A stretch of 64,000 nt of DNA from Microbacterium hydrocarbonoxydans (GCF_000956475.1 NZ_JYJB01000009.1:558001-622000), one strand, 5' to 3'; counted from the stretch's first letter, positions 43,368 through 53,601 are shown. Made by a program: numbers and translations. The notes: a model not told the origin generated them from the sequence alone.

Positions 43368-43946
43368 ATGCCGGAGACCCTTTCGACAGCCGAGCGCCGG
43401 AGACGATGGCGGGAGGCGGCGCTGCCGTCACTCCGCGGAGTCGTGCTCGACCTCGGCGCCGGGTCGGGCGTCGCCGCAGACCACCTTGCACCCGAGGTGG
43501 AATGGCTGGCGCTGGAGCCGCGCCGTCGGACCGATCCGGCCCTGAGCGAACGCCTGGGACGGCGCACGACGGCGCGACTGCTCATCGCGCCCGCCGAGTT
43601 GATCCCGCTCGAGAGCGAGGCGGTCGATGCCGTCATCGCGTCGACGGTGCTCTGCTCCGTGCGCAAACCGGCCCGAGCGCTCGCGGAGATCCGTCGAGTG
43701 CTGCGTCCCGGCGGAAAGCTGGTGTTCTTCGAGCACGTGGCCGCAGACCGCCGCACGTGGACCTCAGCGCTGCAGGCCGTCTACTCGCCCCTGTCACGGC
43801 TCATCGACCACGGCTGCGATCCGCATCGTCGCACGGGGGAGTTGATCACCGCGGCGGGCTTCGCCGACGTGGTCATGCAGCGCTCCGAGGCTCCTGGCGT
43901 GCTGGGGACGGTCGAACCGCTCATCGACGGGACCGCCATACGATGA
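43368..43946 (+). CDS. Class I SAM-dependent methyltransferase
   Basis: 192 residues. SAM-binding motif I VVLDLGAGSGVAADHLAP (about 26-43), followed by WLALEP. Motif II/III regions are EAVDAVIASTVLCSVRKPARALAEIRRVLRPGGKLVFFEHVAA, typical of methyltransferases of the UbiE/Mettl7 type. Substrate unknown. TACCGT 6 nt before the ATG (43356-43361) suggests a leaderless mRNA. The stop codon is part of the terminator stem at 43943-43980. Confidence 0.85.
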   Translation: MPETLSTAERRRRWREAALPSLRGVVLDLGAGSGVAADHLAPEVEWLALEPRRRTDPALSERLGRRTTARLLIAPAELIPLESEAVDAVIASTVLCSVRKPARALAEIRRVLRPGGKLVFFEHVAADRRTWTSALQAVYSPLSRLIDHGCDPHRRTGELITAAGFADVVMQRSEAPGVLGTVEPLIDGTAIR

Positions 43947-43980
43947 CGGGGGCGGATGCCGCAGCATCCGCCCCCGTCAT
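43943..43980. terminator. Bidirectional terminator, methyltransferase and purine permease
   Basis: Perfect 17-bp stem (43943-43959 with 43964-43980) with CGCA loop. It serves two convergent genes and includes the TGA of the methyltransferase gene. Confidence 0.85.
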
Positions 43981-43997
43981 CCTGCGCAGAACCGCGC

Positions 43998-45419
43998 TCA
44001 GGCGCCCAGCAGCGCCTCGATCGGTCCGCGGGCGAAGAAGAGCACGAAGCCCACGCCGACGACCCACAGCAGCGGGTGGATCGTCTTGGCCCGACCCGAG
44101 AACGCGTTCACGACGATCCAGCTGACGAAGCCCGCGCCGATGCCGTTCGCGATCGAGTAGGTCATCGGCATCACGGTGACGGTGAGGAACACCGGCAGCA
44201 GCACGCGGAAGTCGCTGAGGTCGATGTTCTTGATCTGCGAGAGCATCATCGCGCCGACCAGCACGAGGGCCGCGGCGGCGACAGCGCTCGGCACCAGCGA
44301 GGTCAGCGGAGTGAAGAACATCGCGAGCAGGAACAGCACGCCCGTGATGGTGGTCGCGAACCCGGTGCGTGCGCCCTCGCCGATACCCGAGCCCGATTCG
44401 ACGAACACGGTGGCCGAGGACGAGGAGGTGCCGCCCCCGACGATCGCTCCGACGCCCTCGACGACCAGGGCCGACTTGATGCGGGGGAAGTCGCCCTTCT
44501 CATCGGCGAGGTCGGCCTCCTTGGCGAGGCCGGTCATGGTGCCCATCGCGTCGAAGAAGTTGGAGAAGAGCAGGGTGAAGACGAACATCACGAGCGTCAC
44601 TCCGCCGACCTTCGCGAAGTCGAAGCCGAAGTCGACCTGACCGATCAGGCTGAGGTCGGGGACGCTCACGATGCTGCCCGAGAAGGCGAAGCCGAGACCC
44701 TCGGTCGGCCAGATCAGGTTCGCGATCGCGGCGAGCACGGTGCCGCCGACGAGCGCGATGAGGATCGCCCCCTTCACCCGCAGCGCGATGAGCACGCCGC
44801 CGATCATGAGCGTGACGACGAACATCAGGGTGGCGAGCGACGCGACGGATCCGCCGATGCCGAGGTCGACCGGCGGCGAGGCGTTCTTGGTGGACGTCAC
44901 GAAGCCCGCGTTCACGAAGCCGATGAAGGCGATGAACAGGCCGATGCCCACGGTGATCGCGAGCTTCAGCTGCACCGGGACCGCGTCGAAGATGAGCTTG
45001 CGCAGACCGGTCGCGGCGAGCAGCACGATGATGACGCCGTTGATCATGACGAGCGCCATGGCCTCGGGCCAGGTGACGGTTCCGACGACGGTGAAGGCGA
45101 GGAACGCGTTGATTCCCAGACCCGCGGCGAACGCGAACGGCAGTCGGGTCGTCAGGCCGAACAGGATCGTCATGACACCGGCGGTGAGAGCGGTCGCCGC
45201 GGCGACGGCCCCGCCGGGCAGCGTGTTGCCGGCGACATCCGGGGTGGCGAGGATGATCGGATTCAAGATCACGATGTAGGCCATCGTGACGAAGGTCACG
45301 AGCCCTCCGCGGATCTCTGTGCCGATCGTGGATCCGCGTCGGCTGATCTCGAAGAAGCGGTCGAGTGCGTTCGCGGGCTCGTCGGTCGGTGCGGGAGCGG
45401 GGGACGGGGCAGTTGTCAT
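43998..45419 (-). CDS. NCS2-family purine permease, AzgA/GhxP type
   Basis: 473 residues, about 12-14 membrane segments. AzgA-type features: ALDRFFEISRRGSTIGTEIRGGLVTFVTMAYIVILNP at the N-terminus, LTTRLPFAFAAGLGINAFLAFTVV, and SNFFDAMGTMTGLAKEADL in the middle. Family members take up adenine, guanine or hypoxanthine with protons. It lies near purN/purH but in the opposite orientation, so salvage and synthesis genes are adjacent without sharing a transcript. Confidence 0.92.
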   Translation of the reverse strand: MTTAPSPAPAPTDEPANALDRFFEISRRGSTIGTEIRGGLVTFVTMAYIVILNPIILATPDVAGNTLPGGAVAAATALTAGVMTILFGLTTRLPFAFAAGLGINAFLAFTVVGTVTWPEAMALVMINGVIIVLLAATGLRKLIFDAVPVQLKLAITVGIGLFIAFIGFVNAGFVTSTKNASPPVDLGIGGSVASLATLMFVVTLMIGGVLIALRVKGAILIALVGGTVLAAIANLIWPTEGLGFAFSGSIVSVPDLSLIGQVDFGFDFAKVGGVTLVMFVFTLLFSNFFDAMGTMTGLAKEADLADEKGDFPRIKSALVVEGVGAIVGGGTSSSSATVFVESGSGIGEGARTGFATTITGVLFLLAMFFTPLTSLVPSAVAAAALVLVGAMMLSQIKNIDLSDFRVLLPVFLTVTVMPMTYSIANGIGAGFVSWIVVNAFSGRAKTIHPLLWVVGVGFVLFFARGPIEALLGA

Positions 45420-45511
45420 CGGGGGAACCTCCGCAGGAGACGATATCGTGTCGCGCGTGCCGCGCGCGTCCCCAGGAAAGCCGTCGCCGCACGTCGTAGT
45501 CTCGATTCGAT

Positions 45512-46864
45512 ATGCAACGCCTCCTCGTCGCGCTCCTCGCGGCCTTCGACGCAGCCATCGCGGCCGCGGTCGGACTCGCCGTGCTGCTGGCGCCTCTCAC
45601 CCTGCTGTGGACGCTCGCCTTCGGCGTCACGGCCGACTGGGGCGCCCTCTGGCCGCTGACGGGCACACTCTGGCAGTTCGGGCACGGAGTCGCCATCGAC
45701 ATCTCGCTGCCGACGGAGGTGCTGACCTCCGTCGGCATCGCACCGGATGCCGCGACGTTCACGCTCTCCGTGACTCCGCTCGCCTTCCTGGTGTTCACGC
45801 TGCTCTTCGCGGCGCGCTCGGGAGCCCGCGCCGCCCGATCGGGTGCCTGGCTGCTCGGGCCGCTCGTAGGCTCGAGCGCCTTCGCGGTGATCGCGGTGGG
45901 GATAGCGCTCACGTCCCGCATCGATGCGGCGCAGACCTCGCTCCTGCTCTCGATCGTGCTTCCGACCGCGGTCTATCTCGCCGGATCGCTCTGCGGCGCC
46001 GTGCGCGTGGCCTGGGAGGACGGCGACGGCGGACTCCTCGACCGCGTGCACGACGAGGTCGACGCCTGGGGCGACTGGGGCCCGGTCCCCGCGTCCGCCG
46101 TGCGGGGCGCGGCGGTCGCGGTCGTGGGTGTGACGGCGGCATCCGCCCTCGGCGTCGCCATCATCGTGGCGCTGCGCGCGGGGGAGGTCGTCGCCCTCTT
46201 CGAGGCGGCGCGCGTCGACGTGCTCGGCGGCACCGTGATCACGCTGGGCCACCTGGCGTACCTTCCGACCCTGATCGTGTGGGCGGCGGCCTGGATCGCC
46301 GGCCCCGGCTTCGCAGTCGGCACCGGCACCGCGGTGTCACCGGCCGGAACGCAGCTCGGTGTCGTGCCCGGCATCCCCGTCTTCGGGCTGCTGCCTGAGA
46401 ACTCCTCGATGTGGATGCTGATCGTCGTGCTGCTGCCGATCGCGGCAGGCGCGTTCGCGGGCTGGGCGGTCCGCTCGCGCCTGGTCTGGGAGGGCACCCC
46501 GCTCGCTCTCGCGCCGCGAGCCGTCATCGCGCTCGGCATCGGGGTTCTCACGGCCGCGGTGGCGGCGATCGCCGCCACGCTCGCGAGCGGATCGATCGGC
46601 CCCGGCCGGCTGGCGGATGCCGGGCCCGCCGTGCTGCCGTTCTCCCTCGTGCTCGGAGCCGAGGTGCTCCTGGGCGCGGCGATCCTGCTGCTGTCCCCGC
46701 GGCATCGCGACGAAGTCGCGGAGGAGCGCACCGATCGCTGGATCGCCGAGATGGCGGCATCCGATCTCCCGCTGCTCGACGCCGGCGCCGGCTTCGTCCA
46801 GGGCGGCGACGCGAACGACACCGCGCCGCTTGACGATCTTCCTCCGCGCGGCTCCGGGCTCTGA
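45512..46864 (+). CDS. DUF6350/PerM-like polytopic membrane protein
   Basis: 450 residues with about ten hydrophobic helices, rich in Ala, and a hydrophilic acidic C-terminus. The position directly before purN-purH is that of mycobacterial PerM, a protein supporting cell division under stress; that comparison rests mainly on context. TAGTCT at 45497-45502 lies 9 nt upstream of the ATG, so apparently leaderless. Divergent from the purine permease. Confidence 0.75.
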   Translation: MQRLLVALLAAFDAAIAAAVGLAVLLAPLTLLWTLAFGVTADWGALWPLTGTLWQFGHGVAIDISLPTEVLTSVGIAPDAATFTLSVTPLAFLVFTLLFAARSGARAARSGAWLLGPLVGSSAFAVIAVGIALTSRIDAAQTSLLLSIVLPTAVYLAGSLCGAVRVAWEDGDGGLLDRVHDEVDAWGDWGPVPASAVRGAAVAVVGVTAASALGVAIIVALRAGEVVALFEAARVDVLGGTVITLGHLAYLPTLIVWAAAWIAGPGFAVGTGTAVSPAGTQLGVVPGIPVFGLLPENSSMWMLIVVLLPIAAGAFAGWAVRSRLVWEGTPLALAPRAVIALGIGVLTAAVAAIAATLASGSIGPGRLADAGPAVLPFSLVLGAEVLLGAAILLLSPRHRDEVAEERTDRWIAEMAASDLPLLDAGAGFVQGGDANDTAPLDDLPPRGSGL

Positions 46865-46907
46865 CATGCGGGTCGGGCGCGTCGTGCCGCCCCGGTAGAC
46901 TGGGCGC

Positions 46908-47495
46908 GTGCTCACGGTCGCCGTTCTCATCTCGGGCACCGGCTCGAATCTTCGTGCCCTCCTCGAGGCAGCTCGCCATCCCGATTTCCCTGCGAGGGTC
47001 GTCGTGGTCGGCGCCGACCGCGATGCGGACGGTCTCGCGCATGCGGAGGAGTTCGGCATTCCCAGCTTCACGGTGCCGTGGCATCTGCACGAGAGCCGCG
47101 AGACCTGGGGCGAAGAGGTGAGCGCTCAGCTCGCGGTCTGGAAGCCCGACCTGGTCGTGCTCAGCGGTTTGATGCGTCTGCTTCCGCCCGCGCTCGTCGC
47201 GGAGTATTCGCCACGGCTCATCAACACCCACCCGGCGTACCTGCCGGAGTTCCCCGGCGCGCACGGCGTGCGCGATGCGCTCGCCGCCGGCGCATCGCAG
47301 ACCGGCGCCAGCGTGATCGTGGTCGACGACGGCGTCGACACCGGCCCGATTCTCGCGCAGGAGCGCGTGCCGATCGTCGAAGGCGACACCGAGCACAGCC
47401 TGCACGAGCGCATCAAGCCCGTCGAACGCCGCCTGCTCATCGACGTGGTGCGCCGCATCGCGACCGGTGAGCTCGAGCTGTCCGCAGCGTCCTGA
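46908..47495 (+). CDS. purN: Phosphoribosylglycinamide formyltransferase
   Basis: 195 residues. N-terminal [18 protein letters not shown] (phosphoribosyl-binding loop). Active-site segment [49 protein letters not shown], with the catalytic Asn, His and the Asp of the DxGxDTGP stretch. It formylates GAR with 10-formyl-THF in purine synthesis. GTG start with TAGACT 6 nt upstream (46896-46901); the next gene is purH. Confidence 0.95.
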   Translation: MLTVAVLISGTGSNLRALLEAARHPDFPARVVVVGADRDADGLAHAEEFGIPSFTVPWHLHESRETWGEEVSAQLAVWKPDLVVLSGLMRLLPPALVAEYSPRLINTHPAYLPEFPGAHGVRDALAAGASQTGASVIVVDDGVDTGPILAQERVPIVEGDTEHSLHERIKPVERRLLIDVVRRIATGELELSAAS

Positions 47496-47524
47496 ACCAC
47501 ACCCTCGCCACGAAGGAGCCCACC

Positions 47525-49132
47525 ATGGCCGGCCCCCGCCACGACCCCTCCCTGTACCGCGATCGCGATTCGGTGCCCGTCCGCCGGGCGCTCGTCTCGG
47601 TGAGTGACAAGACCGGCCTGGTCGATCTCGCCGCTGCCCTCGCCGAAGCCGGCGCGGAGATCGTGTCGACCGGATCGACCGCGGCAACCATCCGCGACGC
47701 CGGCTTCGACGTCACCGACGTCGCGGCCGTGACCGGCGTCGCCGAGATGCTCGACGGTCGCGTGAAGACGCTGCACCCGAACATCCACGGCGGCCTGCTC
47801 GCCGACCTCCGCCTCGAGGACCACGAGGGTCAGCTCGAGCACCTGGGCATCGAGCCGTTCGAGCTGGTCGTGGTGAACCTGTATCCCTTCGTCGAGACCG
47901 TCGCCTCCGGCGCCATCGGCGACGATGTCGTCGAGCAGATCGACATCGGCGGTCCGGCCATGGTGCGCGCGGCGGCCAAGAACCACGCGAACGTCGCGAT
48001 CGTGGTGTCTCCGGAGTCGTACCCCGCGATCATCAGCGCGGTGCGCGAGGGGGGCACCTCTCTGTCGCAGCGCCGCGAGCTCGCCGCGCGGGCGTTCGCG
48101 CACACGGCGGCGTACGATGCGGCCGTCGCCTCATGGTTCGCCGAGGGCACGCTGATCGACGAGGGCGACCTCCCGGAGCACCTGACGATCCAGGCGGAGC
48201 GCCTGGCCACGCTGCGCTACGGCGAGAACTCGCACCAGCGCGGCGCGATCTACACCCGCGCCGGCGGGCACGGCATCGCCCAGGCCACGCAGCTGCAGGG
48301 CAAGGAGATGTCGTACAACAACTACGTCGATGCCGATGCCGCGCTGCGCGCCGCCTACGACATGGTGCTGCCGGCTGTCGCGATCATCAAGCACGCCAAC
48401 CCGTGCGGCATCGCGACGACCGCGCCCAACGCGCTCGACCCGATCGCCAGCGCCCACCTGCGCGCCCACGAGTGCGACCCGGTGTCGGCGTACGGCGGCG
48501 TGATCGCCGCGAACGGCACGGTCACGCTCAAGATGGCGGAGAACCTGAAGGACATCTTCACCGAGGTCATCGTGGCCCCCTCGTTCGAGCCGGCCGCCCT
48601 CGAGGTCTTCAAGGCCAAGAAGAACCTGCGTCTGCTGCAGCTGCCGGAGGACTGGCAGCAGGAGCGGATGGACGTGCGGCTGGTCTCGGGCGGCCTGCTG
48701 CTGCAGGATGCCGATCGCTTCCCCGACGACATCGAATCGGTCGCCAAGAACTGGGAGCTCGTCTCCGGTGAGCGGCCCAGCGACGAGGAGATGACGAACC
48801 TCATCTTCGCGTGGAAGGCATGCCGTGCCGTGAAGTCGAACGCGATCGTCCTCGCGAAGGACAACGCGACGGTCGGAGTCGGCATGGGCCAGGTCAACCG
48901 CGTCGACTCGTGCCGTCTGGCGGTCGAGCGGGCGGGCGATCGTGCGACCGGGTCGGTCGCCGCATCCGATGCGTTCTTCCCGTTCGCCGATGGAGCTCAG
49001 GTGCTCATCGACGCCGGCATCAAGGCGATCGTGCAGCCCGGCGGTTCGGTTCGCGATGAGGAAGTGGTGGATGCTGCGCGCAAGGCGGGCGTGACCATGT
49101 TCTTCACCGGAGAGCGCCACTTCTTCCACTGA
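47525..49132 (+). CDS. purH: Bifunctional AICAR transformylase/IMP cyclohydrolase
   Basis: 535 residues. N-terminal IMP cyclohydrolase domain ([57 protein letters not shown]). C-terminal AICAR formyltransferase domain ([15 protein letters not shown]; catalytic Lys-His in IKHANPCG). It completes IMP synthesis. ATG 47525 follows AAGGAG and lies 29 nt after purN; end HFFH typical of the family. Confidence 0.97.
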   Translation: MAGPRHDPSLYRDRDSVPVRRALVSVSDKTGLVDLAAALAEAGAEIVSTGSTAATIRDAGFDVTDVAAVTGVAEMLDGRVKTLHPNIHGGLLADLRLEDHEGQLEHLGIEPFELVVVNLYPFVETVASGAIGDDVVEQIDIGGPAMVRAAAKNHANVAIVVSPESYPAIISAVREGGTSLSQRRELAARAFAHTAAYDAAVASWFAEGTLIDEGDLPEHLTIQAERLATLRYGENSHQRGAIYTRAGGHGIAQATQLQGKEMSYNNYVDADAALRAAYDMVLPAVAIIKHANPCGIATTAPNALDPIASAHLRAHECDPVSAYGGVIAANGTVTLKMAENLKDIFTEVIVAPSFEPAALEVFKAKKNLRLLQLPEDWQQERMDVRLVSGGLLLQDADRFPDDIESVAKNWELVSGERPSDEEMTNLIFAWKACRAVKSNAIVLAKDNATVGVGMGQVNRVDSCRLAVERAGDRATGSVAASDAFFPFADGAQVLIDAGIKAIVQPGGSVRDEEVVDAARKAGVTMFFTGERHFFH

Positions 49133-49153
49133 TCCCGGGCCCTCGCGCCCCAG

Positions 49154-49235
49154 CGCCGAGACCCCCGCTTCTCGCCGAGACCCCTCCTGCGGACATCTGC
49201 AGGAGGGGTCTCGACGGTTTCCCGCGGTCTCGGCG
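49154..49235. repeat. Nested inverted repeats behind purH
   Basis: Inner perfect 15-bp stem 49176-49190 / 49199-49213 (GAGACCCCTCCTGC and complement) with an 8-nt loop. Outer CGCCGAGACC at 49154-49163 and again at 49173-49182 pairs with GGTCTCGGCG at 49226-49235, allowing alternative folds. It probably terminates purH and may be a mobile palindrome. The remaining gap to 49310 shows nothing else. Confidence 0.6.
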
Positions 49236-49310
49236 GGCACGTGCCTCGCGTCGGACAGTCGTGTCCGATTTCCGCTAGTCGATGTCGGTGACGGGTGGCA
49301 GAGTGGAGGC

Positions 49311-50849
49311 ATGAGCCTCCCCGTGACCGACTTCGACGAGCGGTATCGCGCGATCAGCGCCCGCGACGCCCGCTTCGACGGGCAGTTCGTCACGGCTGTG
49401 CGCTCGACCAGGATCTACTGCCGGCCCAGCTGTCCCGCCCGCACTCCGAAGCCCGAGAACGTCACGTTCTTCCCGACCAGCGCGGCCGCGCATGAGGCCG
49501 GGTACCGCGCGTGCAAGCGGTGCATTCCTGAGGCGGCACCAGGGTCGCCCGCGTGGAATCTGCGCGGCGACACGGCGGCCAGGGCGATGCGACTCATCGC
49601 GAACGGAGTGGTCGAGCGCGAGGGAGTGCCGGGGCTGGCGGCGCGGCTCGGCTATTCGAGCCGGCACCTGACGCGGCTGCTCGCGGCCGAGCTCGGAGCC
49701 GGACCCCTCGCGCTCGCTCGCGCCCACCGCGCGCACACGGCGCGGATGCTGCTGGTCGGCACGGACATGCCGATCTCCGATGTCGCATTCTCGGCCGGCT
49801 TCGCCAGCATCCGCCAGTGCAACGACACGATCCGAGAGGTGTTCGGGATGACACCGGGGGATCTGCGGCTGCGGCGTCCTTCGCTCCCCACGCCCGCCTC
49901 CGGGGCGCGTGGGCCCGGCTCAGGGTCCCAGGACTCCTCGACCGTCGTGCCGGGGATGATCGATCTGGTGCTGCCGTACCGCGGGCCGCTGGATGCCGCC
50001 GGCATCTTCGCGTGGATGGCTGCGAGGGCGGTTCCAGGGGTCGAGCATGCCACGGCGACGTCGTTCGCGCGACACCTGCGGATGCCGGGAGGACCTGTCT
50101 GGTTCGAGGTGACCCAAGACACGGCGTCGCGCCTGCATCTGCGAGCGACGGTCACGGCGCTGGGCGATCTGGCGCCTCTCGTCTCCACCGTGCGTCGCAT
50201 CTTCGACCTCGATGCCGACCCGCTCGCGATCGACGCTGCGCTGAGTGCGCATCCCGAGCTCGCGCCGCTCGTGGCCAAGACCCCCGGCATCCGTGTGCCT
50301 GGCTCCGCCGACCCCCACGAGATGCTGATCCGCGCCATGATCGGCCAGCAGATCACGGTCGTCGCCGCGCGGACGGCGCTGACGGCATTGACCGAGGCGC
50401 TGGGTGAGCGGGTCGCCGGGCACGACGGAGGTGGCGGGCTGCTGTTCCCGACCATGGCGGCGATCGCAGAGCATGGCGCGGAGGTGCTCCGCGGTCCCGC
50501 GGCGCGCATCCGCGCGATCACGGGCGCGGCCGCCGCCCTGGCCGACCGTTCGCTCACCCTCACAGTGGGCGATGACGGAGGCGAGCAGCGCGAGGCGCTG
50601 CTCGCAATGCCGGGCATCGGGCCGTGGACCGCCGACTACGTGCGCATGCGCGTGCTCGGCGACCCCGACATCCTGCTTCCCGGAGACGTGGCCCTGCGCG
50701 CGGGCGCGGCGGCCGCCGGCCTTCCAGGGGAGGCGAGGCCCCTCACCGAATGGGCAGCGCGAACTGCGCCGTGGCGCAGCTACCTCAGCGCGCATCTGTG
50801 GCGCGCAGCTCCCGTTCGGCCCGCCCGAAAGACGAAGGAGAACTCATGA
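49311..50849 (+). CDS. Ada-AlkA fusion: methylphosphotriester sensor/AraC activator with 3-methyladenine glycosylase
   Basis: 512 residues. Ada N-terminal metal-binding domain with Cys37, Cys41, Cys68 and Cys71 (IYCRPSC, ACKRC). One Cys accepts a methyl group from DNA phosphotriesters and turns the protein into an activator. AraC-type HTH (about 85-185). AlkA N-terminal domain from about 210, then a helix-hairpin-helix glycosylase domain with [15 protein letters not shown], and catalytic Asp in [11 protein letters not shown] aligned with the LPDD of E. coli AlkA. It combines sensing of DNA alkylation with excision of alkylated bases. The stop overlaps the ogt ATG (ATGA at 50846). Confidence 0.93.
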   Translation: MSLPVTDFDERYRAISARDARFDGQFVTAVRSTRIYCRPSCPARTPKPENVTFFPTSAAAHEAGYRACKRCIPEAAPGSPAWNLRGDTAARAMRLIANGVVEREGVPGLAARLGYSSRHLTRLLAAELGAGPLALARAHRAHTARMLLVGTDMPISDVAFSAGFASIRQCNDTIREVFGMTPGDLRLRRPSLPTPASGARGPGSGSQDSSTVVPGMIDLVLPYRGPLDAAGIFAWMAARAVPGVEHATATSFARHLRMPGGPVWFEVTQDTASRLHLRATVTALGDLAPLVSTVRRIFDLDADPLAIDAALSAHPELAPLVAKTPGIRVPGSADPHEMLIRAMIGQQITVVAARTALTALTEALGERVAGHDGGGGLLFPTMAAIAEHGAEVLRGPAARIRAITGAAAALADRSLTLTVGDDGGEQREALLAMPGIGPWTADYVRMRVLGDPDILLPGDVALRAGAAAAGLPGEARPLTEWAARTAPWRSYLSAHLWRAAPVRPARKTKENS

Positions 50850-51343
50850 ACGCCATCATCCAGACCATCGACACCGCCGACGGCGCCTTCACGATCCTGG
50901 CGGACGACCGGCAGCGCGTGCTGTCATCCGGGTGGACCGAAGACCAGGAGGCGATCCTGAATCGTCTCGCCGCAGGGGCACGCCCCGAGTCGATCGTCGA
51001 GGGGGAGACGGAGGCCGCGGCATCCGCTCTGGCCTACTACGCCGGCGACCTCGAGGCCATCGACGCGGTCACCGTGGCTCAGAGCGGGACGCCGCTGCAG
51101 CTCTCGGGCTGGGCGGCGCTGCGCAGCATCGCTCCTGGTGAGCCGCTGACGTACACGTCTTTCGCCGCTCGGCTCGGCAACCCGCGTGCGGTGCGCGCGG
51201 CAGCGTCGATCTGCGCGCGCAACGCGCCGGCCCTGTTCGTGCCGTGCCATCGCGTGCTGCGCACCGACGGAACGCTCGGCGGCTTCGCGTGGGGCCTCGG
51301 CGTCAAGGAGCGCCTGCTGGCGCGGGAGGCCGTCGCCGCCTGA
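50846..51343 (+). CDS. ogt: Methylated-DNA-protein-cysteine methyltransferase
   Basis: 165 residues. C-terminal DNA-binding/active-site domain: [64 protein letters not shown], with acceptor Cys134 in PCHRV. It repairs O6-methylguanine in a suicide reaction. Translationally coupled to the Ada-AlkA gene, so both belong to the adaptive response. A frame extension upstream overlaps the previous gene and is rejected (RBS AAGGAG before ATG 50846). Confidence 0.95.
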   Translation: MNAIIQTIDTADGAFTILADDRQRVLSSGWTEDQEAILNRLAAGARPESIVEGETEAAASALAYYAGDLEAIDAVTVAQSGTPLQLSGWAALRSIAPGEPLTYTSFAARLGNPRAVRAAASICARNAPALFVPCHRVLRTDGTLGGFAWGLGVKERLLAREAVAA

Positions 51344-51360
51344 GTCCACCAGAAGACGGA

Positions 51361-51386
51361 GAAGCGGATGCCCCGGCATCCGCTTC
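51361..51386 (+). terminator. Terminator of the ada-ogt operon
   Basis: Perfect 12-bp stem GAAGCGGATGCC / GGCATCCGCTTC with a very short loop, followed by TTCG, 17 nt after ogt. Confidence 0.78.
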
Positions 51387-51406
51387 TTCGCGTTCGGGAA
51401 TGTCTC

Positions 51407-51436
51407 TTGCCCTCAGCCGGTTCACAGGAATAGGCT
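51407..51436 (+). promoter_or_regulatory. Promoter of the ABC exporter operon
   Basis: TTGCCC (51407-51412), 18 nt, TAGGCT (51431-51436). Transcription would start near 51443, giving a leader of about 220 nt before the first exporter gene. Confidence 0.6.
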
Positions 51437-51489
51437 GGAGGGCTGTCGCGCCGACCGGCCGATGCCACCGAGCCCCTGAGGAGGACACC

Positions 51490-51558
51490 ATGACCACGAT
51501 CGCCACCGCGCGGATCGCAGCTCTCGGCTCGACCCCGGCGCGTCCGCTCTCCCTCTAG
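51490..51558 (+). CDS. Putative 22-residue leader peptide of the ABC exporter
   Basis: ATG at 51490 preceded by a very strong GAGGAGGA (51479-51486), encoding MTTIATARIAALGSTPARPL and two more residues (SL) before TAG. It is too short for a normal protein, has a better ribosome binding site than the exporter gene, and is followed by two small hairpins. Such arrangements control antibiotic-resistance genes by ribosome stalling (family knowledge); the function here is inference. A chance ORF is not excluded. Confidence 0.5.
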   Translation: MTTIATARIAALGSTPARPLSL

Positions 51559-51570
51559 AGCCAGCCGACT

Positions 51571-51602
51571 CATCCGCATCGGATGCCGGGCTCTCCGAGC
51601 CC
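51571..51602 (+). promoter_or_regulatory. Hairpins in the exporter leader, possible attenuator
   Basis: CATCCG-CAT-CGGATG (51571-51585) and GGGCTC-TCC-GAGCCC (51588-51602), both perfect 6-bp stems, start 12 nt after the leader-peptide stop and are followed by TCTTC. They could form or break depending on where a ribosome pauses on the leader peptide. Confidence 0.45.
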
Positions 51603-51660
51603 TCTTCAGGCGTCCGCCCTATTCAGCAACCGCTTTCCATACGAAACTCGTCTGAGAGAC

Positions 51661-53601
51661 ATGTCTTCCTCGCCCTCATCGCAGAACTCTTCCCCTCCTT
51701 CCTCCTCCCTTTCCACGCCCGCTGCACTGTGGCGGCTCAAGCCGTTCGTGAAGCCCGTCATCTGGCGTCTGGTCGGCGGCGCCGCCAGTGCTCTCGTCGC
51801 CGCGATCATCGCGCTGATGATCCCGCTCGTGCTCGAGCAGATCATCAGCGGCCCGGTGCGCTCGGGCGAGTTCGGTGCGATCGCCTGGGGCGCTCTGGCC
51901 GTGTTCGGTCTCGCGATCGGCGAGGCCGTGATGGTGTGGCTGCGCCGTCAGTTCGTGCTGAACCCGGCCACAGAGGTCGAGTACCAGATGCGCACGCAGC
52001 TCTACGCGCGCCTGCAGACGCTTCCGGTCGCGTTCCACGACCGCTGGCAGTCGGGCCAGCTTCTGAGCCGCATGATGCAGGACATCGGCCTGATCCGGCG
52101 CTGGCTCGCCTTCGGCCTCGTGCTGCTCGTCGTGAACATCCTCACGATCATCATCGGGTCGGTGCTGCTGTTCCGCTGGCACTGGCTGCTCGGTGCGATC
52201 TTCCTCGTCACGGCGGTTCCGCTCTGGATCCGCGGCTACCTGTTCGAGAAGCGCTACGGCGCGCTCACGCGACGCAGCCAGGATCAGGCCGGCGATCTCG
52301 CCACGAGCGTCGAGGAGAGCGTGCACGGCATCCGCGTGCTCAAGGCCTTCGGTCGCGGCAAGCACGCGCTGAGTCGCTTCAGCCGCCAGGCCGAGACGCT
52401 GCGGGAAACGGAGATGAGCAAGGCCGGCGCGATCGCGTCGATCTGGTTCTGGCTCGACCTGATGCCCCAGATCGCGTTCGGGCTGAGCCTGATCTCGGGA
52501 ATCTGGCTGATCTCCCAGGGCGCCATCGAGGTCCCGGAGCTCTTCGCGTTCTTCGCGATGGCCGTCGTGCTGCGCTGGCCGATCGAGTCCATCGGCTTCC
52601 TGTTCTCCTTCATGCTCGACGCGCGCACCGCCACCGACCGCGTGTTCGAGATCTTCTCGGAGACCAACTCGATCACAGATCCGCAGAACCCGGTTCGCAT
52701 CATCGAGCCGCGCGGCGAACTCGCGTTCGAGGGCGCGCACTTCCGCTACCAGGACGCGGGTGCCTCCGAACGTGATCTGCTCGACGGCATCGACCTGGTC
52801 CTGCGGCCGGGGGAGACCATGGCGCTCGTGGGCCTCACCGGCAGCGGCAAGACCACGCTCACCACACTGCCCGCGCGCCTGTACGACGTCACAGGCGGGC
52901 GAGTCACGCTCGACGGCGTCGACGTGCGCGACCTCGCCCTCTCCGAGCTGCGACAGCACATCGCGATGGCGTTCGAGGATGCGACGCTGTTCTCGGCATC
53001 CGTCCGGGAGAACGTCCTGCTGGGCCGCGCCGATCTCGACGTGCACAGCGAGGAGGCCGAGCGGGTGCTGCGCGAGGCGCTCGACGTCGCCCAGGCGGCG
53101 TTCGTGGACTCTCTGCCCGACGGGGTGGAGACCATCATCGGGGAGGAGGGGCTGAGCCTCTCGGGCGGCCAGCGTCAGCGGCTCGCTCTGGCCCGCGCCG
53201 TGGCGGCGAAGCCCAAGGTTCTTGTGCTCGACGACCCGCTGTCGGCCCTCGACGTCGACACCGAGGCGCTGGTCGAAGAGGCGCTGCGGCACGTGCTCGC
53301 CGACACGACCGCGCTGATCGTCGCCCATCGTCCCTCGACAGTGGCGCTCGCCGATCGCGTCGCACTGCTCGAAGCCGGGCGGGTCACCGCCGTCGGCACG
53401 CACGCCGAGCTGCTGAAGACGAGCAGGCACTACCGGCACGTGATCTCGAGTCTTGAAGCCGAGGAGGCCGCGCGCACCGGGGCGATCCCGGTGATCCGGG
53501 AGGACCCGGATGACGATGCCGAGTGGAGCGCGGAATCCGTCGAGAGAGCGGGCGCTTCGACAGGCTCAGCGAACCAGCAGGAAGAGGAGGTGCAGGCATG
53601 A
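51661..53601 (+). CDS. Heterodimeric ABC exporter subunit 1 (degenerate ATP site)
   Basis: 646 residues. Hydrophilic Ser/Pro-rich N-terminus (1-25), type IV exporter membrane domain (about 35-330) with six helices. Nucleotide-binding domain: Walker [12 protein letters not shown] (K397), signature LSGGQRQR (500-507), Walker [12 protein letters not shown], where the catalytic Glu is Asp525, then H-loop VAHRPS. Loss of the Glu marks the non-hydrolysing site of heterodimers such as TM287/288. Multidrug or lipid export is likely. Start ATG 51661; the frame is open to 51583 but without a start site of quality. The 3' end contains REP copy 2. Confidence 0.92.
   Translation: MSSSPSSQNSSPPSSSLSTPAALWRLKPFVKPVIWRLVGGAASALVAAIIALMIPLVLEQIISGPVRSGEFGAIAWGALAVFGLAIGEAVMVWLRRQFVLNPATEVEYQMRTQLYARLQTLPVAFHDRWQSGQLLSRMMQDIGLIRRWLAFGLVLLVVNILTIIIGSVLLFRWHWLLGAIFLVTAVPLWIRGYLFEKRYGALTRRSQDQAGDLATSVEESVHGIRVLKAFGRGKHALSRFSRQAETLRETEMSKAGAIASIWFWLDLMPQIAFGLSLISGIWLISQGAIEVPELFAFFAMAVVLRWPIESIGFLFSFMLDARTATDRVFEIFSETNSITDPQNPVRIIEPRGELAFEGAHFRYQDAGASERDLLDGIDLVLRPGETMALVGLTGSGKTTLTTLPARLYDVTGGRVTLDGVDVRDLALSELRQHIAMAFEDATLFSASVRENVLLGRADLDVHSEEAERVLREALDVAQAAFVDSLPDGVETIIGEEGLSLSGGQRQRLALARAVAAKPKVLVLDDPLSALDVDTEALVEEALRHVLADTTALIVAHRPSTVALADRVALLEAGRVTAVGTHAELLKTSRHYRHVISSLEAEEAARTGAIPVIREDPDDDAEWSAESVERAGASTGSANQQEEEVQA
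53553..53575. repeat. REP-like repeat, copy 2
   Basis: CTTCGACAGGCTCAGCGA inside the last codons (ASTGSAN) of the first exporter gene. It differs from copy 1 at one position of the core. Confidence 0.65.

Noticed and set aside
43379..43397. Third copy of the REP-like repeat (TTTCGACAGCCGAGCG)
   Set aside because: Only the TTCGACAG part matches; the second half differs and the paired ends are missing.
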